Program-made: the position numbers and the translations under genes
Notes under the pieces: model-generated
What the model saw: the letters and a program-made list of their open reading frames with translations, nothing else
What the model was told of the DNA's origin: nothing
Database searches by the model: none
In this document: in pieces, positions 37,969-46,215 of the stretch
Position numbering within the stretch: the stretch's first letter is position 1
How the letters are laid out: every line of letters starts with the position of its first letter
Source of the DNA: DT-111 sp965263225
GTDB lineage: Bacteria > Bacteroidota > Bacteroidia > Chitinophagales > Saprospiraceae
Direction of reading: 5' to 3'
NCBI GenBank assembly: GCA_965263225.1
Contig: CBDHHG010000001.1
Location: 310,001 to 374,000 of the forward strand
Length of the DNA: 64,000 nucleotides

Positions 37969-38842
37969 AAAAAAGTTCATTGAAATTCGAGTCAAATACC
38001 TGTTGTGGGGTATTCATATTAAGGCTTCTATGTGGCCTTTTGTGGTTATACAAGTCAACTGCATTTTGAACAGATTTTAAGGCAATACTTTTTGTAGAGA
38101 AGCCTTGATCTAATGCAAACTCTGATTTTAAAATACCATTGACTCTTTCAGCGGTTGCATTTTCGTAGCAATTGCCTGCCGCAGCCATACTGATGCCTAT
38201 CTGATTAGCTTTTAATAAATCTGTATAGGCATAAGAACAGTACTGCGAACCACGATCTGAATGATGAATACACCAGTCTTTAGTCTTTGTCATTGGTTTA
38301 GGAACTAGCCTAAGTGCTCTTCTTAGCGCTCTTAAGCAGCCTTCTAATTCCAATGAGTCTGATAGATCCCAGGCTATGATTTTCCTTGAATACAGGTCTG
38401 TTAGTAATGCTAAATACAGAAAACCTTCTAGTGTTCGGATATAAGTAATATCTGCGACTAGAACTTGAAAAATACTTTTGATTTTCAAGCCTTTAATGCG
38501 ATTAGCATAGATCTTAAACGGGTGATTGGAATCGGTTGTATAAACATACTTCCTCTTTCTTTTCACCAGTAAATCATGGCTCCTTAGCAGCTGGAAAAAT
38601 CGATCTCTACCAATGTCAATGTGCATCTTGGATAAATCAGGACGAATCAGATGAAGCATCTTTAAACCGCCACTTTGAGGCAATACATGCTTCTGTTCCC
38701 GAACTAATTCTAAAATGATGTCTTCTTGCAAAGACTTCAGTTGTTGTCTTTTCAACCCCTGATAATAGCTTTGCCTGGATAGTTGCCAGTGGACACATAA
38801 TTGACTCAAACTAAAGTCTGTCAACAGCATTCTACTCTTCAT
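37961..38842 (-). CDS. IS3-family transposase OrfB (DDE integrase)
   Basis: About 293 residues from the ATG at 38842. The HTH_21-like region (GGLKMLHLIRPDLSK, then GRDRFFQLLRSHDLL) precedes an rve integrase core with the DDE residues in VADITYIRT, HHSDRGSQYCS and ENATAERVNGILKSE. The same frame is open back to 38893, as expected if it is made as an OrfAB fusion. A run of nine A (minus strand, 38877-38885) lies in the overlap and is the likely frameshift or transcriptional slippage site. Confidence 0.93.
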   Translation of the reverse strand: MKSRMLLTDFSLSQLCVHWQLSRQSYYQGLKRQQLKSLQEDIILELVREQKHVLPQSGGLKMLHLIRPDLSKMHIDIGRDRFFQLLRSHDLLVKRKRKYVYTTDSNHPFKIYANRIKGLKIKSIFQVLVADITYIRTLEGFLYLALLTDLYSRKIIAWDLSDSLELEGCLRALRRALRLVPKPMTKTKDWCIHHSDRGSQYCSYAYTDLLKANQIGISMAAAGNCYENATAERVNGILKSEFALDQGFSTKSIALKSVQNAVDLYNHKRPHRSLNMNTPQQVFDSNFNELFCF

Positions 38843-38937
38843 CAACTCCAGGGCCTTTTGTAGGCTTAGTAGCTTCTTTTTTTTTGAAAGTCTCTACATC
38901 CATGCCTAACTCCTGGCAAGCCTGGTGAAGGTAGGCC

Positions 38938-39246
38938 TCACTGGATAGACATTCTAGCTGGGTTTTGAGCTAAGGCTCGCTCTAATTCTAAAATTCGAGC
39001 TTTGAGTAATTTGATTTGATTGACCTCCATTGGACTTTCTATTCGAACTACTCGACAAAGTAAATGATTTTTACCCAGCTTACGAATCCATGTTTGGATC
39101 GTCTCACATCCAGTAATCCCATATTTGACTCGGGCTTCAGCTATACTGAGTTCCCCCGATTCGATGGAAGATACTACCTGATGCTTAAATGCTTCGCTGT
39201 ATCTTACGATACGTCTTCCTCGATTAACTACATTTTTGGTTGACAT
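38938..39246 (-). pseudogene. IS3-family OrfA, probably frameshifted
   Basis: 102 residues with the helix-turn-helix YSEAFKHQVVSSIESGELSIAEARVKYGITG and a leucine-zipper-like ILELERAL. After that the frame runs to a stop at 38938, but the neighbouring frame continues with a typical OrfA tail (KTQLECLSSEAYLHQACQELG, then MDVETFKKK) to the A-run. Deleting one C of minus-strand GCTCAAAACC (plus 38961-38970) joins the two, so a single-base insertion seems to have broken the gene. This repaired frame would end at 38832. Confidence 0.75.
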
Positions 39247-39259
39247 TGAAATCTTTTGT

Positions 39260-39284
39260 TGTCAACCTATATCAGGACGGGACA
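39260..39284. repeat. Right terminal inverted repeat of the IS
   Basis: On the minus strand it begins TGTCCCGTCCTGATATAGG and matches the left repeat at 20 of 25 positions. It is followed by the second GAA of the target duplication. Confidence 0.9.
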
Positions 39285-39512
39285 GAATTGTTGAGAATAC
39301 AGCAGGCAAAAGAACCAGTAGAAGGAAGGATGGTCTGTAGCTGTAATAATGTTGGCCTGGGAAATCTGGAGAAAAAGATCAAGGGAGGTTGCCAAGATTT
39401 CCAGGAACTGTGCAATGTGACGGGAGCCGGGCTAGGCTGCGGAAGTTGTAAACCAGAAGTCAAAGTAATCTTACGCCAGCTGAGCCGCCATAGCAAGGCT
39501 GTCACGACCTAA
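39285..39512 (+). pseudogene. Detached C-terminal BFD-like [2Fe-2S] domain of the nitrate reductase
   Basis: 75 codons plus stop continue exactly the frame that was cut at 37901. The sequence starts (E)LLRIQQAKEP and contains VCSCNNVG and GCGSCKPEV, the CxC and CxxC ligands of a BFD-like [2Fe-2S] domain, as in NirB and NasB-type reductases. It has no good start codon of its own; a TTG at 39240 inside the IS end would be the only one nearby. It stands 24 bases before the next gene. Confidence 0.85.
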
Positions 39513-39536
39513 ATCACCCGACAAATCAAACTGACC

Positions 39537-40994
39537 ATGGCAAGTGAATTACTGAGAATCCTGATAAAAGGAGGGGTATTATCCCCTAGTGAATTGAAAC
39601 AAATCATTCACTTAATTGAAGGCAGTGGTCTAGATCATTTCCACTTTGGCTCTCGACAGGATATTCTGTTCCCTAAAACGGAGAAACTAGATCAGGTAAA
39701 GGCTCAATTTCCACAATTCAATATCGAGGAGTTGAGTAAAAAGAAGTACCAAAACATTGTATGCTCCTACGCAGCTGCGGAGATCTTCCCCAGCACGCCT
39801 TGGTTGACGGGCACCACCTACCTCTACATTCTGGAGCAATTTCGGTATCAACCTACCTTAGAAATAAACATTTGTGATCCTCAGCAACGTTTGGTTCCAC
39901 TCTTTACGGGGAACCTCAACTTCATTGCTTCCACGCACGACGATTACTGGTACCTCCATCTGCACCTACCTCAATACGAGAAAGAAGATTATTATCCCGT
40001 TCTCATTCACACCTGGGATATCGCTACCATAGCCCAAAGTATCGAGGAGTTCTATGAAGAGGCCAATAGAATCGATGACCTCTTTCACCTCATTAACAAT
40101 TCTGTAGACACCAACAACCGCACCTTTAACGAGGGCCTCTCCATCCCCTTTTATCCCTTTCCCTATTACGAAGGCATGAACCGGATGGGGCTTGATCAAT
40201 ACTGGCTCGGGTTGTACTGGCGAGACAACAAATACAATCTGAGGTTTTTGAAAGCCATGTGCGATCTCTGTTTAGCATGCAAAATTGGCAAGATTTGCAT
40301 TACGCCATGGAAATCATTTATCGTCAAAGGCATTCCTGCCGAACATAAAATCACTTGGGAAAAATTCTTAGGTAAGAATGGGATAAATGTCCGTCACTCC
40401 TCTCTTGAATTAAACTGGCATCTACCCGTAGACGATATGGAAGCGCTGGACCTAAAACGCTTCATGGTGCGAAACTTTGATCAAAATGATATTAGCACCT
40501 ACGGGCTAACTTTTAGTGTTAGCAGCTATTATGGAAAAAATTTCACTTCGGTAGTCATCGTAAAAAATCCGCAGCCCACCATCGTAGGTGATTTCCAGGT
40601 GCGTCCCACTTATAATGTTTTACACAGTCAAAACTTTGACCCGAATACAAGAGTGTATAAGACCTATGCGCAAGATGTAGATAAAATTGAGCTTCCTCCC
40701 CTTTTAATGGAATTGAGTCAACTATACTTTGATCAATTAGGTGAAGGCACCAACCTAGTTAGCCCTATTACAGAAGAAAAGGATCAAAAGGAAAACATCG
40801 AATTGGATATTTATCAGTGCCCTGCTTGCTGGACCCAATATGATAGTATTTACGGAGACCCAGAGCAAGGCATTTCGGAAGGTACACCCTTTGAACAAAT
40901 CCCAGACGACTACTGCTGTCCCATTTGCGAGGCCCCTAAGCATTCCTTTCAGAAGAAAAGCACGCAGGAAGTCCCCGTCGGCACCAACTCTTAG
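39537..40994 (+). CDS. Nitrite/sulfite-reductase-like ferredoxin-half protein with C-terminal rubredoxin domain
   Basis: 485 residues. The N-terminal part (LKQIIHLIEGSGLDHFHFGSRQDILFP) resembles the ferredoxin-like half-domain of siroheme nitrite/sulfite reductases, and a second copy seems to lie near residues 300-360. A central cluster MCDLCLACKIGKIC near 240-255 has four Cys but not the siroheme C-x5-C/C-x3-C pattern. The C-terminal 50 residues are a rubredoxin (CPACWTQYDS ... CCPICEAPK, two CxxC pairs). It probably carries electrons in nitrate assimilation; by position it is the last gene of the unit and the likely electron partner of the reductase. Its expression may suffer from the IS upstream. 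Reaction unknown. Confidence 0.72.
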   Translation: MASELLRILIKGGVLSPSELKQIIHLIEGSGLDHFHFGSRQDILFPKTEKLDQVKAQFPQFNIEELSKKKYQNIVCSYAAAEIFPSTPWLTGTTYLYILEQFRYQPTLEINICDPQQRLVPLFTGNLNFIASTHDDYWYLHLHLPQYEKEDYYPVLIHTWDIATIAQSIEEFYEEANRIDDLFHLINNSVDTNNRTFNEGLSIPFYPFPYYEGMNRMGLDQYWLGLYWRDNKYNLRFLKAMCDLCLACKIGKICITPWKSFIVKGIPAEHKITWEKFLGKNGINVRHSSLELNWHLPVDDMEALDLKRFMVRNFDQNDISTYGLTFSVSSYYGKNFTSVVIVKNPQPTIVGDFQVRPTYNVLHSQNFDPNTRVYKTYAQDVDKIELPPLLMELSQLYFDQLGEGTNLVSPITEEKDQKENIELDIYQCPACWTQYDSIYGDPEQGISEGTPFEQIPDDYCCPICEAPKHSFQKKSTQEVPVGTNS

Positions 40995-41028
40995 TGAGCA
41001 GCGCCTCTAAAATAAAGACGGGGATTAT

Positions 41029-41703
41029 TTATTCTTTCGGTTGGCTTGCATCTTCCCGTACCAATAATCCATTAAAGATTAAATCATTGATCAGATCAGC
41101 ATGTTGTTCCACCTCCTTATCATCATAGGAGTTAACCCCAAACTGTGTTTCCATCTGATAAGTACGCGCAAAAAAGGTCGTAATCGCACCAAACATAAAA
41201 CTGACCAAATTGGCCGGTGGAATATTCTTGATGGTGCCTTTTTCTTGTTCCTCTCTGCGTACACTTTCATGGAAAGAATAGATAGGAATCAATAGTTCCT
41301 CTACTAGCCACTTGGATCGTTCCGTTTTTGAGAAGACCTCTTGTACAATGATTTGTTGAAACTCAGGATTTCTGGCAGATATATATACAATTTGACGATT
41401 TAATATTTTTAGTCGCTGAATACCGTCTAGCTCCTTGATCAAGGGTACTAAATCCTTTAAATCTTTATAAATCTCTCCCCCAACCAATTGCAGCGCCCTT
41501 TTCCAAATATTCTCTTTACTCTTAAAATGATAATGCAGCAAGGAGTCTGCCACTCCGGCTTCCTTAGCTAAACTGCTCAGACTCACTCCACCATACCCAC
41601 TTCTAGCAAAACACTTCATCGCAATGCGTAGAATCTGGTCCAAGTTAGCACTTTGCTTTTCTGTTGGTCGACCAGGGCTTCGCTTGGGATTTTTCTTTGT
41701 CAT
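41029..41703 (-). CDS. TetR-family transcriptional regulator
   Basis: 224 residues from ATG 41703; an earlier TTG at 41739 is unlikely. After a basic RSPGRPTEKQ tail, the helix-turn-helix lies at about 20-65 (ILRIAMKCFARSGYGGVSLSSLAKEAGVADSLLHYHF, quoted in parts as AMKCFARSGYGG, LAKEAGVADS, LLHYHF). The C-terminal ligand domain has no recognised subfamily. It is divergent from the second E1 gene with 503 bases between; the tandem 21-bp repeats there may be its operator. Convergent with the rubredoxin gene, 34 bases apart. Confidence 0.9.
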   Translation of the reverse strand: MTKKNPKRSPGRPTEKQSANLDQILRIAMKCFARSGYGGVSLSSLAKEAGVADSLLHYHFKSKENIWKRALQLVGGEIYKDLKDLVPLIKELDGIQRLKILNRQIVYISARNPEFQQIIVQEVFSKTERSKWLVEELLIPIYSFHESVRREEQEKGTIKNIPPANLVSFMFGAITTFFARTYQMETQFGVNSYDDKEVEQHADLINDLIFNGLLVREDASQPKE

Positions 41704-41879
41704 AGTCACACTTCTTAAAATTAGATCTAGCCGGCTCAAATACTACAGACAGGCTGTAGCCTTTCCTACAATAGATCTCTAGTAGCCTACAATTACAAGG
41801 AGCAAAAGCAACAAGATAGAACCACATCCAAATTACCTGCTCTTCTCTTACACAATGTAATCAAAATGTAAAACAACAC

Positions 41880-41921
41880 CAATTAATTGAGAACTCACTA
41901 CAATTACTTGAGAGTTTACTA
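41880..41921. repeat. Two tandem 21-bp repeats at the E1 paralogue promoter
   Basis: Copies at 41880-41900 and 41901-41921 agree at 17 of 21 positions and start CAATTA-TTGAGA. Copy one includes TGAG-AA-CTCA. The 21-base period equals two helical turns, and the second copy covers the -33 TTG, so this is probably an operator read by a dimer on one DNA face. Confidence 0.6.
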
Positions 41922-41938
41922 ATCATTTTATATTTTTG
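41908..41938 (+). promoter_or_regulatory. Promoter of the second E1 alpha-beta gene
   Basis: TTG at 41908-41910, a 20-base spacer and TATTTTTG at 41931-41938 fit the Bacteroidota consensus. Transcription would begin near 41945, leaving a leader of about 260 bases before the ATG at 42207. Confidence 0.65.
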
Positions 41939-42136
41939 TACTGTTATAATTAATAGAGACCCTTAATTAGTCCAAGTTGTGATGAATGAGCGCAACCTTC
42001 ATTAACGAGGAGTCTAACACTCACCGATGCACACTAGTGATCCCCTTGATACCGAGTAGAAACTGCTATTACTGCCAAAGACCACCACAGAGGTTTTACC
42101 TCAACTAACTACTTAGCCTTAACCAAATTGTTTATT

Positions 42137-42188
42137 GAAGTTGTTCGGAATGCCAGGGAAATTTTCAGGGATGATTTCGAACAACTTC
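42137..42188 (+). promoter_or_regulatory. Long leader hairpin just upstream of the second E1 gene
   Basis: GAAGTTGTTCGGAA (42137-42150) pairs with TTTCGAACAACTTC (42175-42188), 14 pairs with one G-T, around a 24-base loop holding two CAGGG boxes. It ends 18 bases before the start codon and could restrict ribosome access or bind a regulator. There is no T-run, so it is not a plain terminator. Confidence 0.5.
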
Positions 42189-42206
42189 TCCGCCAAAATC
42201 CAATAG

Positions 42207-44594
42207 ATGACAGCGATAGACCTACAGAAGACATCTCCCAAAGATCTGAAGCTAAATGTTTTACAAGATTTTGAGTGGGCTTGTTTAAGTCGTGAAATCA
42301 GTGGAACGACTAGAAAAGAAGTACTATCTGGCAAAGCCAAATTTGGCTTAGGCAGTGCGGGGAAGGAAATTCCACAGCTTGCCATGGCCAGAGCTTTCCA
42401 AAAAGGAGATTTCTATTCAGGGTATTATCGCGATCAAACCTTTATGCTAGCCAAAGGCCTGGCCAATGCTCAGCAATTGTTCTCCGCCTTATATGCTGAC
42501 ACACAAAATGATATCTACTCGGGTGGAAGGCAAATGAACAACCACTTCAGCACCCCTTTGGTAGATAAAGAAGGGAATTGGCTAGCTCTGAAGGACCAAT
42601 ACAATGTTGCAAGTTCCTTATCTCCTCTAGCTGGGCAGATCCCCCATGCCTTAGGCTTGGCGCTTGCCTCTAAAACTTACAAAGAAAATACAAGTTTACA
42701 TCAGTCTGCTTTCTCCCGCCAGGGCCAAGAAGTAAGCTTTTGTACCTTGGGAGATGCTACCACCTCAGAAGGAGTCTTCTTTGAAGCGGTGAATGCAGCA
42801 GGTGTAACGCAGGTACCAATCGCCTTCGTGATATTTGACGATGGCTACGGCATTTCCGTACCCGCTAAGTATCAAACGACCAAGGAAAATATTTCTGCGG
42901 TACTTGAGGGATTCCGTTATGATGAGTCAGGAACGGGGCTTGATATCTACACCCTAGAAGCCTGGGATTATGAGTCCCTCTGCCAAGCATTCGAACAAGG
43001 CATTAGAAAGATTAGAGAAACACACATTCCAGCCATATTCCACATCAGAGAATGCACTCAACCTTTTGGCCATTCTACCTCTGGTTCGCATCAGCGCTAT
43101 AAATCTAAGGAGCGTTTAAACTGGGAAAAAGAGATGGATGGCATTGCACATATGGAGAGTTGGATTTTGAGAAATGCCTTAGCCACCCCCGGAGAGCTCG
43201 ATGCCATTAAAATAAAAGTGAAAGATCAAGTAAAGGAGGGTAAGAAAAAAGCCTGGACTGCTTTTACCAGTCCTAACTTGGCCGAACTCAAGCAACTCCG
43301 AGAGATCTATCAGAATATTCTGCAACACACTGTTGAAAAAGATGCTGCATTAGTCATCAATAGAGCCTTGGATGAGTTGATGAGCCCCGTGCTCAGTGAG
43401 CTATTAAGAAGTGCTCGAAAAATGCAACGGTTGCTTAGAAAAGAAGAGCATGTCGCTAAATCCGTCCTGCTCGAATGGATCAATACAAAGCAACTAGAAC
43501 TAAAGCGAAGATACAAACCGCATCTGTATAGTGAGACGGAGAAATCAGCCTTGAAGGTGCCGATAGTACCCGCCATCTACCACGATAATGCACCGACCAA
43601 AAATGGATTTGAGATTCTAAATTCTTTCTTTGATCAGGCTTTATCTAACTATGATGAGGTGTTCGCCTTCGGAGAAGATGTTGGTAAGATTGGTGATGTG
43701 AACCAAGCTTTTGCAGGTTTGCAAGCCAAGTATGGAGAAGAACGTGTTTTCGATACCGGCATCCGGGAATGGACCATCGTAGGCCAAGCTATTGGCATGG
43801 CCATGCGCGGTCTCCGCCCTATCGCTGAAATCCAATACCTGGATTATCTGGCCTATGCCTTCTCCGCTTTGACCGATGATCTAGCTACCCTGCGCTATCG
43901 TACTAATGGCCAACAAATAGCGCCAGCTATTATTCGTACCAGAGGTCACAGACTAGAGGGGATTTGGCATACGGGCTCTCCCATGGGCATGTTGATCCAA
44001 TCTATGAGAGGTATCCATCTACTGGTTCCTCGTAACATGACACAGGCCGCTGGTATGTACAATACGATGTTGCAATCAGATGATCCAGCGATTATTGTAG
44101 AATGCTTGAATGGCTATCGTCAGAAGGAAATGCTCCCTGCTAACCTAGATCGCTTTACCGTTCCCTTGGGCGTTCCAGAAGTACTACACAAGGGCACAGA
44201 TATTACCTTAGTAACCTATGGCTCTTGTTGTCGCATTGCCGCAGAGGCCATCGAGCAATTAACAGATATAGGAATCTCGGTAGAACTGATTGATGTACAA
44301 ACCCTCCTACCATTCGACTTAGAGCATCGTATTTCAGCCTCTTTGAAAAAAACCAATCGGATTCTGTTTTTGGATGAAGATGTGCCAGGAGGGGCTACCG
44401 CTTTTATGATGCAGGAAGTATTGGAAAAGCAAAACGGCTATTTATACTTAGATGCTCCACCAAAGACTTTAACGGCTACCTCACATCGCACTCCCTTCGG
44501 TGATGACGGCGATTATTATTCTAAGCCTAGCGTAGATGATATCATTGATGCCGTTTATGATCTGGTTATGTTGGATACCAGTATGAGCGTATAA
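42207..44594 (+). CDS. 2-oxoacid dehydrogenase E1, alpha and beta subunits fused (paralogue 2)
   Basis: 795 residues, with the same architecture as the protein at 18201 and extensive identity in both halves (for example SGYYRDQT, GVFFEAVNAAGV, GYGISVPAKYQ, RETHIPAIFHI, QYLDYLAYAFS). TPP segment LGDATTSEGVFFEAVNAAGV; E1 beta part from about 464 (NGFEILNSFFDQAL, AFGEDVGKIGDVNQAF). It is probably the main branched-chain 2-oxoacid dehydrogenase E1, or an isozyme for a different 2-oxo acid. Unlike the first copy it has a strong promoter, tandem operator repeats, a leader hairpin and a divergent TetR gene, so the two are likely used under different conditions. Confidence 0.88.
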   Translation: MTAIDLQKTSPKDLKLNVLQDFEWACLSREISGTTRKEVLSGKAKFGLGSAGKEIPQLAMARAFQKGDFYSGYYRDQTFMLAKGLANAQQLFSALYADTQNDIYSGGRQMNNHFSTPLVDKEGNWLALKDQYNVASSLSPLAGQIPHALGLALASKTYKENTSLHQSAFSRQGQEVSFCTLGDATTSEGVFFEAVNAAGVTQVPIAFVIFDDGYGISVPAKYQTTKENISAVLEGFRYDESGTGLDIYTLEAWDYESLCQAFEQGIRKIRETHIPAIFHIRECTQPFGHSTSGSHQRYKSKERLNWEKEMDGIAHMESWILRNALATPGELDAIKIKVKDQVKEGKKKAWTAFTSPNLAELKQLREIYQNILQHTVEKDAALVINRALDELMSPVLSELLRSARKMQRLLRKEEHVAKSVLLEWINTKQLELKRRYKPHLYSETEKSALKVPIVPAIYHDNAPTKNGFEILNSFFDQALSNYDEVFAFGEDVGKIGDVNQAFAGLQAKYGEERVFDTGIREWTIVGQAIGMAMRGLRPIAEIQYLDYLAYAFSALTDDLATLRYRTNGQQIAPAIIRTRGHRLEGIWHTGSPMGMLIQSMRGIHLLVPRNMTQAAGMYNTMLQSDDPAIIVECLNGYRQKEMLPANLDRFTVPLGVPEVLHKGTDITLVTYGSCCRIAAEAIEQLTDIGISVELIDVQTLLPFDLEHRISASLKKTNRILFLDEDVPGGATAFMMQEVLEKQNGYLYLDAPPKTLTATSHRTPFGDDGDYYSKPSVDDIIDAVYDLVMLDTSMSV

Positions 44595-44612
44595 AGGGAA
44601 GCAACTAAGTAT

Positions 44613-44975
44613 CTATTTAGCCCATACCATCCCCAAGTAAAAGCATACCAAGCAAATAAGAATAGAACCTGCGATGTTTAGGAGGGCAAGTAGGTGTTGC
44701 CCCTCTTGCATTAACAAAAAGGTTTCTCCTGTAAAGGTCGAAAAAGTACTAAAACCTCCACAGAATCCCGTCATAATCAGGAGGCGGGCAGACGTTGATA
44801 TACCCTCCCTGAGCAACAATCCAGTGCAATATCCCAACACTACACAACTGATGATGTTGGCCAGTAGTGTCGCTAATGGAAACTGAAAGGCTTGGCTCGA
44901 GAGCATACGCGCAATTCCGTAGCGACATAAGCTCCCCAGACCTCCTCCTAGAAAAACAAGGGCAATTTGCAGCAT
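44613..44975 (-). CDS. crcB: Fluoride ion channel CrcB/Fluc
   Basis: 120 residues with four hydrophobic helices. GGGLGSLCRYGIARML, the Asn in LLANIISCVVLGY and GFCGGFSTFSTFTGE with the Phe-box and sodium-site motif identify the Fluc family, a dual-topology dimer that exports fluoride. The start codon touches the stop of the upstream transferase gene (no gap), so it is the second gene of a two-gene unit. No fluoride riboswitch is visible. Confidence 0.94.
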   Translation of the reverse strand: MLQIALVFLGGGLGSLCRYGIARMLSSQAFQFPLATLLANIISCVVLGYCTGLLLREGISTSARLLIMTGFCGGFSTFSTFTGETFLLMQEGQHLLALLNIAGSILICLVCFYLGMVWAK

Positions 44976-46088
44976 TTATACCGTAGATTCCGAAGGCTGT
45001 GGCTTCCGTTTAGGCGACGATATGCGAGTTTGTCGCTGCCATTTTTTTCTTACCACAGCATTGTGCAAAAAATAAGTCAAACCAGTAGCAGCTACTAGTA
45101 CCGTACAAAATAGCAGGTGTAATTCAATTACACTATGAAAAGCAAGCACAAACGAAATAAAGATCACATTCACAAATAATAGGATACCAGTCGCCCGCAT
45201 GTGGCTGCAACCATAATCAAGTAATAGATGGTGAATGTGCCGACGATCAGGGTGGAAAGGCGAATACCCTCTGACTATCCGGGTGATAAACACACGAATG
45301 GTATCAAACAAAGGAATAATCATAATGCCAATAGCTACTACGGGAGTAGCTCCTAGTTTGAAGGGAGCCCCTTCAGGCAAATGGAAATTGATATCGATAA
45401 ACTCTATGACTAAAATAGCACACACCAAACCTATATGAAGAGAGCCGGTATCTCCCATAAATATTTTTGCCGGTGTAAAATTATACTTCAAGAAAGCCAC
45501 AATTGCTCCGACGCAAGCAAAAGCGACAATCGCATATTCGAAATGTTCTGTCAAAATGAACCAACAACCTAATGTAGAGGCAATCAAAGAACCCACAGAC
45601 CCTGCCAATCCATTTATTCCGTCAATGAGATTAAAAGCATTAACAATAACTAAGATGGTAAAGATAGAGAGCAAAGAAGATAGCCAATAGGGCAAGTCTC
45701 CCTCCATTCCAAATAAACCATAGAGGCCCGTTAATTCTATATTCGATTTAAATACCAAGATACTTGCTGCCAGAATTTGAGCGAACATCTTCTTATTTGC
45801 AGCCATCGGTAAGACATCATCTCTCGCTCCCACCAGGAATAGAATTAAAAAAGCACAGAGAATATATTGGAGTTGATTAAACTCTCCAAAGGGCGTCCAA
45901 AGGACAATCGAGAAAAGTACACCAGCAAAAATGGCTATTCCCCCTAGAGAAGGAGTATTCACCTTATGTGAGCTACGATTCCCAGGTTCATCAAATATTC
46001 GTTTCTCCTTTGCCAGAAAAATAATTGAGGGAATGGCAAAATACGTCAGCGTGAAAGCAGTCAAAAAACTAAGTAATATTACGTCCAT
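44976..46088 (-). CDS. Undecaprenyl-phosphate sugar-1-phosphate transferase (TagO/WecA/MraY family)
   Basis: 370 residues with about ten hydrophobic helices. Conserved cytoplasmic motifs: GNRSSHKVNTPSLGGI, GARDDVLPM (Asp pair), NAFNLIDGINGLAG, KIFMGDTGSLHIG and HPDRRHIHHLLLD, all diagnostic of the polyprenyl-phosphate GlcNAc-1-phosphate transferases. It would begin synthesis of a lipid-linked surface polysaccharide. A basic 30-residue C-terminal tail is added. crcB follows directly. Confidence 0.92.
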   Translation of the reverse strand: MDVILLSFLTAFTLTYFAIPSIIFLAKEKRIFDEPGNRSSHKVNTPSLGGIAIFAGVLFSIVLWTPFGEFNQLQYILCAFLILFLVGARDDVLPMAANKKMFAQILAASILVFKSNIELTGLYGLFGMEGDLPYWLSSLLSIFTILVIVNAFNLIDGINGLAGSVGSLIASTLGCWFILTEHFEYAIVAFACVGAIVAFLKYNFTPAKIFMGDTGSLHIGLVCAILVIEFIDINFHLPEGAPFKLGATPVVAIGIMIIPLFDTIRVFITRIVRGYSPFHPDRRHIHHLLLDYGCSHMRATGILLFVNVIFISFVLAFHSVIELHLLFCTVLVAATGLTYFLHNAVVRKKWQRQTRISSPKRKPQPSESTV

Positions 46089-46098
46089 CAGTATAGAG

Positions 46099-46113
46099 AT
46101 TGTGATTCACAAT
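46099..46113. promoter_or_regulatory. 15-bp palindrome before the transferase start
   Basis: ATTGTGATTCACAAT is a perfect palindrome about one central base, ten bases upstream of the start codon at 46088. TGTGA and TCACA resemble CRP half-sites but are separated by only one base, so it is not a CRP site; it may be another repressor site or an RNA hairpin near the ribosome-binding region. Confidence 0.4.
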
Positions 46114-46215
46114 TACACCAGGCTAATACTCTAACGAGTAGAAGCTTCAGGCGATGAAACAGCAACAAGAACTGACTATTTCGGTCAGCACGATCCAGGT
46201 GACTAGATTGTGGGG

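Larger units (their letters stand above)
37902..39284 (-). mobile_element. IS3-family insertion sequence, 1383 bp
   Basis: Both ends start TGTC-CGT-CTGA and form 25-bp imperfect inverted repeats (20 of 25 identical). It is flanked by a 3-bp direct repeat GAA (37899-37901 and 39285-39287), the usual IS3-family target duplication. It carries orfA and orfB on the minus strand, opposite to the host gene. Removing the element and one GAA joins the two parts of the nitrate reductase in frame. OrfA appears frameshifted, so this copy may no longer move. Confidence 0.95.

Noticed and set aside
39240..39284. Independent gene for the BFD-like fragment starting in the IS end
   Set aside because: The only start is a TTG inside the IS terminal repeat region and the fragment is in exact register with the split reductase.
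46099..46113. CRP-type site TGTGA/TCACA
   Set aside because: CRP half-sites need six bases between them; here there is one.
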